A stretch of 10,198 nt of DNA. It comes from Alistipes sp. (lineage in GTDB: Bacteria > Bacteroidota > Bacteroidia > Bacteroidales > Rikenellaceae). The notes beneath the pieces were generated by a model. That model did no database searches, was not told the DNA's origin, and saw nothing but the letters and a program-made list of their open reading frames with translations. Where the stretch lies: positions 1 to 10,198 of the forward strand of contig JAIEHQ010000197.1 in the NCBI GenBank assembly GCA_029065825.1. The letters are read 5' to 3'. Within the stretch, counting starts at the first letter, position 1, and every line of letters begins with the position of its first letter. Below are positions 6,656-10,198 of this stretch, one piece after another. Position numbers and translations under genes: made by a program.

Positions 6656-6659
6656 TTTA
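6629..6659 (+). promoter_or_regulatory. Candidate promoter of the nuclease gene, overlapping the terminator
   Basis: TTTG at 6629-6632 (in the loop of the terminator hairpin), a 19-nt spacer and TAATTTTA at 6652-6659 fit the Bacteroidetes promoter spacing, with one mismatch in the -7 box. Transcription would begin near 6666, some 75 nt before the nuclease start codon. The overlap with a terminator stem is unusual, and chance cannot be excluded in such AT-rich DNA. Confidence 0.35.
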
Positions 6660-6670
6660 CCTTCAGAGTT

Positions 6671-6687
6671 GGCTCCTATCCGGAGCC
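6671..6687 (+). other. Small hairpin in the leader of the nuclease gene
   Basis: GGCTCC and GGAGCC form a 6-bp stem with a 5-nt loop (TATCC). If the promoter at 6629-6659 is real, the hairpin would sit close to the 5' end of the transcript, where such stems can stabilise mRNA. No U-run follows, so it is not a terminator. Confidence 0.4.
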
Positions 6688-6740
6688 GCAGACTCCGCAT
6701 CGAAATCGGCCGAACCGATAAACAGATCAAAGCCAATATT

Positions 6741-7957
6741 ATGGACGCGCAAGGATTATCCGCGCTATGCGACCGATTTGCGAAATATAGCACAGCCATC
6801 CGTATCCGGAAAACAGCAGCTACCACCGGCTTGTTGTCCCGTTTCCGAGTTGTAAGAGAGGCTGAAGAGGCCAAATTGCCATACCATATCAATCTGGTCG
6901 ATCTGTTACGTGCGAATGAAAATGCGCACAGCAAAATCCTGGGTGCGCTTTTGAGGCAGCATTCATCCGAAGGATACGTCATCCTGTCCTCTTTTTACAA
7001 CCTGATAAGCAAAAAAACGACGGCATCCGCCTAACTGCCTCGAAGCCGACGATTACCGTCGAGAAAGAGCGCATCGACCTACGCATTCTGGACAGGGAGT
7101 ACGCCGTGATTATCGAAAACAAGATCCATTATGCGCCGGACCAACCCTCGCAATTGGGACGATATATAAAAAAAGTCAAGGAATCAGGCTATCCCGAGGA
7201 GAACATCTACGTCATCTATCTGATAAGAGACGAAAACAAGCGTCCTCAGGACGACAGCTGGATAAGCGATAAAAATTACAAAGATGCCTTTGCCTCCCGG
7301 TTTCAGATTCTGTCATACAGAAACGACCTACTACCCTGGCTCAACGAAATACTGTCGCTCGACTGCGACAACAGGGCTTTCAAGGGAGCGATCGAGCAAT
7401 ACATCGACCACCTCAACGGACTGTTTTCATTTCGAAACATAGACGACAACATGAACAAGGAACTACAGGAATTTCTCAAAAAAGAGCTGCAACTCGGCGA
7501 AGACCCCACAGCGAATCATGTCAAGATCACGGAGAAGCTCGCCGACATCGACCGGCTCAATAACCAGCTATACGCCCTGAAGGAGGAGATGGAATCGAAA
7601 TGCTGGAAAATCTGGGCGGAACGACTCAAGTCCGACTATCCGGACTACCGGATAATCGACTACTCGGAAAGCCGGAAATTCAAAAAAACGGGAATCGTCG
7701 CGGAATACAAAGGCTCCCGATTCAGCATCCTCATCGAAAAGGAGCAGAACATATACTACGGTTTCGGCAGGCACGACGCGTCGGACGAACTGATCCCGTC
7801 GGTAAAAGAGTTCTTGTCGCCCATAATGGATATGTCCGGTCTGGGAAAAGAGACCCCCTGGTGGTACGGCTGGAGATACACCTCTTTCGAAAACGGGTTC
7901 GACCGGCTGAAAAAATTGATCGACGAGACGATCGAAAGACTGCGTCTCAACGATTAG
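6741..7957 (+). pseudogene. PD-(D/E)XK family nuclease, interrupted by a -1 frameshift
   Basis: Two frames together make one protein of about 405 aa. The first frame starts at ATG 6741 and stops at 7034. The catalytic part continues in the -1 frame and ends at 7957. Joined at the A7 run (7011-7017), the residues are: an N-terminal helical domain with the family-like motif ANENAHSKILGALLRQ (58-73); the nuclease core with Asp113 in ERIDLRI and the E-x-K triad in IIENKIH (Glu126, Lys128); QLGRY (138-142); and a C-terminal domain. The order resembles the PDDEXK_4 group, which is uncharacterised and often found in defence neighbourhoods. The downstream part lacks Asp113 if translated alone from GTG 7106. 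Restoring one A gives a continuous frame with no other defect. Composition is by eye more AT-rich than the neighbours, suggesting transfer. It may be a pseudogene, a sequencing error, a phase-variable gene or a recoded one. Confidence 0.85.
7011..7017 (+). other. A7 run where the nuclease reading frame shifts
   Basis: The frame reads AGC AAA AAA ACG and soon hits TAA at 7032. Re-reading one A gives AAC GAC GGC and the rest of the nuclease. Directly after the run, CGACGG (7018-7023) can pair with CCGTCG (7056-7061), a 6-bp stem. The upstream base is C, so the tandem-slip heptamer of classical -1 frameshift sites is incomplete. Confidence 0.7.
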
Positions 7958-8033
7958 CAGAGGACGGTAACGACGCAGCAACTCCACAGAAACCCTCCAC
8001 CGCTTTTACCCAAAACGAAAAAAGGCCGACCGG
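7958..8033. other. Spacer between the two nuclease genes
   Basis: No coding region is seen. A-rich and T-rich runs flank a GC-rich core near 8020-8038, but I could not draw a clean stem, so termination of the upstream gene here is unproven. Confidence 0.4.
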
Positions 8034-8063
8034 TTTTTATTTCCGTTATTTTGCGTATCTTTA
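8034..8063 (+). promoter_or_regulatory. Promoter of the Mrr-like gene
   Basis: A T-run (8034-8038) takes the -33 place and TATCTTTA (8056-8063) the -7 place, with a 17-nt spacer. The same -7 octamer precedes dprA. The start site would be near 8070, leaving a leader of only about 13 nt before ATG 8083, so this gene can be expressed independently of the broken nuclease. Confidence 0.5.
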
Positions 8064-8082
8064 CCCTATAAAATCAGAAACC

Positions 8083-9039
8083 ATGGCCATTCCCCGATTC
8101 GACGAAATAAGAGTGCAGGCACTGCGCATGCTGGAAAACGGCAATCCGCTGAAGATGAAAGATCTGTTGCTGCCTTTGGCCGCACACTTCAATTTGACGG
8201 AGGAGGAGCTGAACGCCATGTATCCGTCCGGCAACGGACACATATTCTACGACCGCATCTCCTGGGCCTTGAGCTACCTGTACCTGGCGCAGTTGATCGA
8301 CAAGCCCCAGCGGGGAATTTACAGGATAAATCCGAAAGGAGAGGAGATGCTGGCTACCCGGACACCGGAGCAGATCAACGCCTACGTCGAGAAGAAGGTT
8401 CAGGAGCGGACACCCAAATCGAAAAAAACGGAAAACGCCCCGAAAGCGAAGTCGCTGTCGCTCGACGGTTCCGACTCGAAAGACCTCACGCCGCAGGAGA
8501 ATCTGTACCGGTCGTTCGACAACATTCGGGAATCAATATTCTCGGAGATCCTCGCCACCATCATCGGCAAAACCCCGCGCGAATTCGAACGGCTGGTAGT
8601 AAAATTGCTTCAGTCGATGGGCTACGGCGGCGAAATCAAGGATTCGGGGCTTGTCACGCAGGCTACAAACGACGGCGGGATCGACGGCATCATCAAGGAG
8701 GACATCCTGGGATTCGGACGCATCTACATCCAAGCCAAACGCTACGCCCTGAACCATGCGATCCCGCGTGACGAGGTACAGAAGTTCGTCGGTGCCCTGG
8801 CCGTGGCGCAATCCAACAAGGGAGTCTTCATCACGACCTCCTACTTTTCGAAAGGGGCCGAAGATTACGTCCGGGGGCTGAACGGCTCCGCCACGATCGT
8901 ACTGATCGACGGCAGCAAACTGGCGGAATACATCTACGATTTCGGACTCGGCATGCAGTCGGAGCAGGTCATCGAGATCAAGAAACTCGATGCCGACTTC
9001 TGGGATTCGATGGAGGACGATCCCCATTCCGGGAACTGA
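8083..9039 (+). CDS. mrr: Mrr-type restriction endonuclease (type IV)
   Basis: 318 aa from ATG 8083. The open frame extends further upstream, but that part overlaps the other nuclease and lacks family character. Residues 4-90 form a winged-helix Mrr N-terminal domain (PRFDEIRVQALRMLENG; RISWALSYLYLAQLI). A Lys/Ser-rich linker covers about 103-135. Residues 164-280 are the Mrr catalytic domain: TPREFERLVVKLLQSMGYGG (Glu169), NDGGIDGII (Asp201) and IQAKRY with the Gln217-x-Lys219 variant of the PD-(D/E)XK motif. A helical tail follows. Mrr enzymes cut foreign DNA carrying methylated bases. All catalytic positions are intact, the length is normal, and no cognate methylase is present, as expected for type IV. 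The precise target modification is unknown. Confidence 0.93.
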   Translation: MAIPRFDEIRVQALRMLENGNPLKMKDLLLPLAAHFNLTEEELNAMYPSGNGHIFYDRISWALSYLYLAQLIDKPQRGIYRINPKGEEMLATRTPEQINAYVEKKVQERTPKSKKTENAPKAKSLSLDGSDSKDLTPQENLYRSFDNIRESIFSEILATIIGKTPREFERLVVKLLQSMGYGGEIKDSGLVTQATNDGGIDGIIKEDILGFGRIYIQAKRYALNHAIPRDEVQKFVGALAVAQSNKGVFITTSYFSKGAEDYVRGLNGSATIVLIDGSKLAEYIYDFGLGMQSEQVIEIKKLDADFWDSMEDDPHSGN

Positions 9040-9092
9040 CCCCACCGCTCCGTCTCCGGACAACAGCGCGCCTCCGCCTCCCGAAACAAAGT

Positions 9093-9134
9093 GCGACGGC
9101 AATGCCGTCGCGCGACGACCGCTCCAACGAGCGG
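9093..9134. terminator. Two adjacent hairpins between convergent genes
   Basis: GCGACGGC/GCCGTCGC (9093-9100 and 9104-9111) is a perfect 8-bp stem with an AAT loop. CCGCTC/GAGCGG (9119-9124 and 9129-9134) follows with a CAAC loop. They lie between the convergent ends of mrr (9039) and the MGMT gene (9150). Neither has a U-run, so they may end transcription weakly or protect 3' ends of mRNA from exonucleases. Confidence 0.45.
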
Positions 9135-9519
9135 CCTCATCCGTCCCCTCTATTCATCGCCGGCCGCATCCGAATCGAGCAGCGGCCAAAGCGCGCGTTC
9201 GAGATCGACCCGGCCGTTCGCCCGGAACGGGACACCCTCCGCTTCGAGCAGCGCACGCTGCCCGGCCCATCCGGGTACGCAGCGTCCCGCAGCGTTCACG
9301 ACCCGATGGCACGGCACCCCGGCATCCGCATCGCGCAACGCCCGCCCTACCCGGCGTGCATGAGCAGGCATTCCGACCAGCCGGGCGACGAGTCCGTAGG
9401 TGGCCACCCGCCCCGGTGGGATCTGCCGCACGACGGCACAGACTTCTGCGGCGAAGTCCGCCGCAGGCCGGATTTTCGTTGCGGTCGCGCGCAAAGGCGT
9501 AACGATGACGGACGGAGGA

Positions 9520-10198
<679 letters not shown>

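Noticed and set aside
6450..6740. N-terminal extension of the nuclease frame through tRNA-Cys and its terminator
   Set aside because: The frame is open by chance; this part encodes a perfectly folding tRNA and a terminator hairpin, so translation there is implausible. ATG 6741 is the first sensible start.
7958..8040. Intrinsic terminator between the two nuclease genes
   Set aside because: Flanking A and T runs exist, but the central GC part does not form a continuous stem.
7600..8082. Upstream extension of the Mrr frame
   Set aside because: It overlaps the C-terminus of the preceding nuclease, lacks any domain, and a promoter and ATG 8083 fit the Mrr N-terminal domain.
6585..9150. att direct repeat of the tRNA-Cys 3' end marking an integrated element
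   Set aside because: I found no second copy of the T-arm/acceptor sequence downstream and no integrase gene.

Overview
The window looks like chromosomal DNA from a GC-rich member of the Bacteroidales, probably Rikenellaceae (Alistipes-like). The grounds are Bacteroidetes-type promoters (TTTG, about 19 nt, TAnnTTTG) in front of several genes, A/T-rich instead of Shine-Dalgarno leaders, and an ExbB / small membrane protein / ExbD / ExbD operon of the kind seen in this order. The genus is an inference. No marker gene in the window settles it.

Layout. 1-231: no gene; a six-copy CCACG repeat beside a minus-strand -7 element, then a strong UUCG-capped terminator. 232-2551 (minus): a TonB-energising operon transcribed right to left: exbB/tolQ-like proton channel, an unrecognised multi-pass membrane protein, and two different exbD genes. 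2552-2839: a roughly 250-nt leader with a candidate promoter, an A10 tract and an 18-bp AT palindrome. 2840-6372 (minus): dprA, a small protein resembling Imm51 immunity proteins, tatD and type I asparaginase (ansA). 6534-6604 (plus): tRNA-Cys(GCA) with a textbook promoter, followed by a long-stem terminator. 6741-9039 (plus): a two-gene accessory block, a PD-(D/E)XK nuclease broken by a -1 frameshift at an A7 run, then an intact Mrr-type restriction endonuclease with its own promoter. 9150-10198 (minus): prfA (release factor 1, 5' end off the window) and an overlapping small MGMT-family gene.

How it fits together. The exb operon supplies proton-motive-force energy to TonB-dependent outer-membrane transporters. 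dprA, tatD, prfA, ansA and the tRNA are housekeeping genes. The two nucleases sit directly behind the tRNA, between conserved genes that point leftwards. By eye the first is more AT-rich than its surroundings. This is best read as a small tRNA-anchored defence insertion. The most interesting points are the homopolymer frameshift that separates the N-terminal domain of the nuclease from its catalytic core, a candidate promoter embedded in the tRNA terminator, the pentanucleotide repeat in a promoter-like position at the left edge, and the orphan Imm51-like gene next to dprA.
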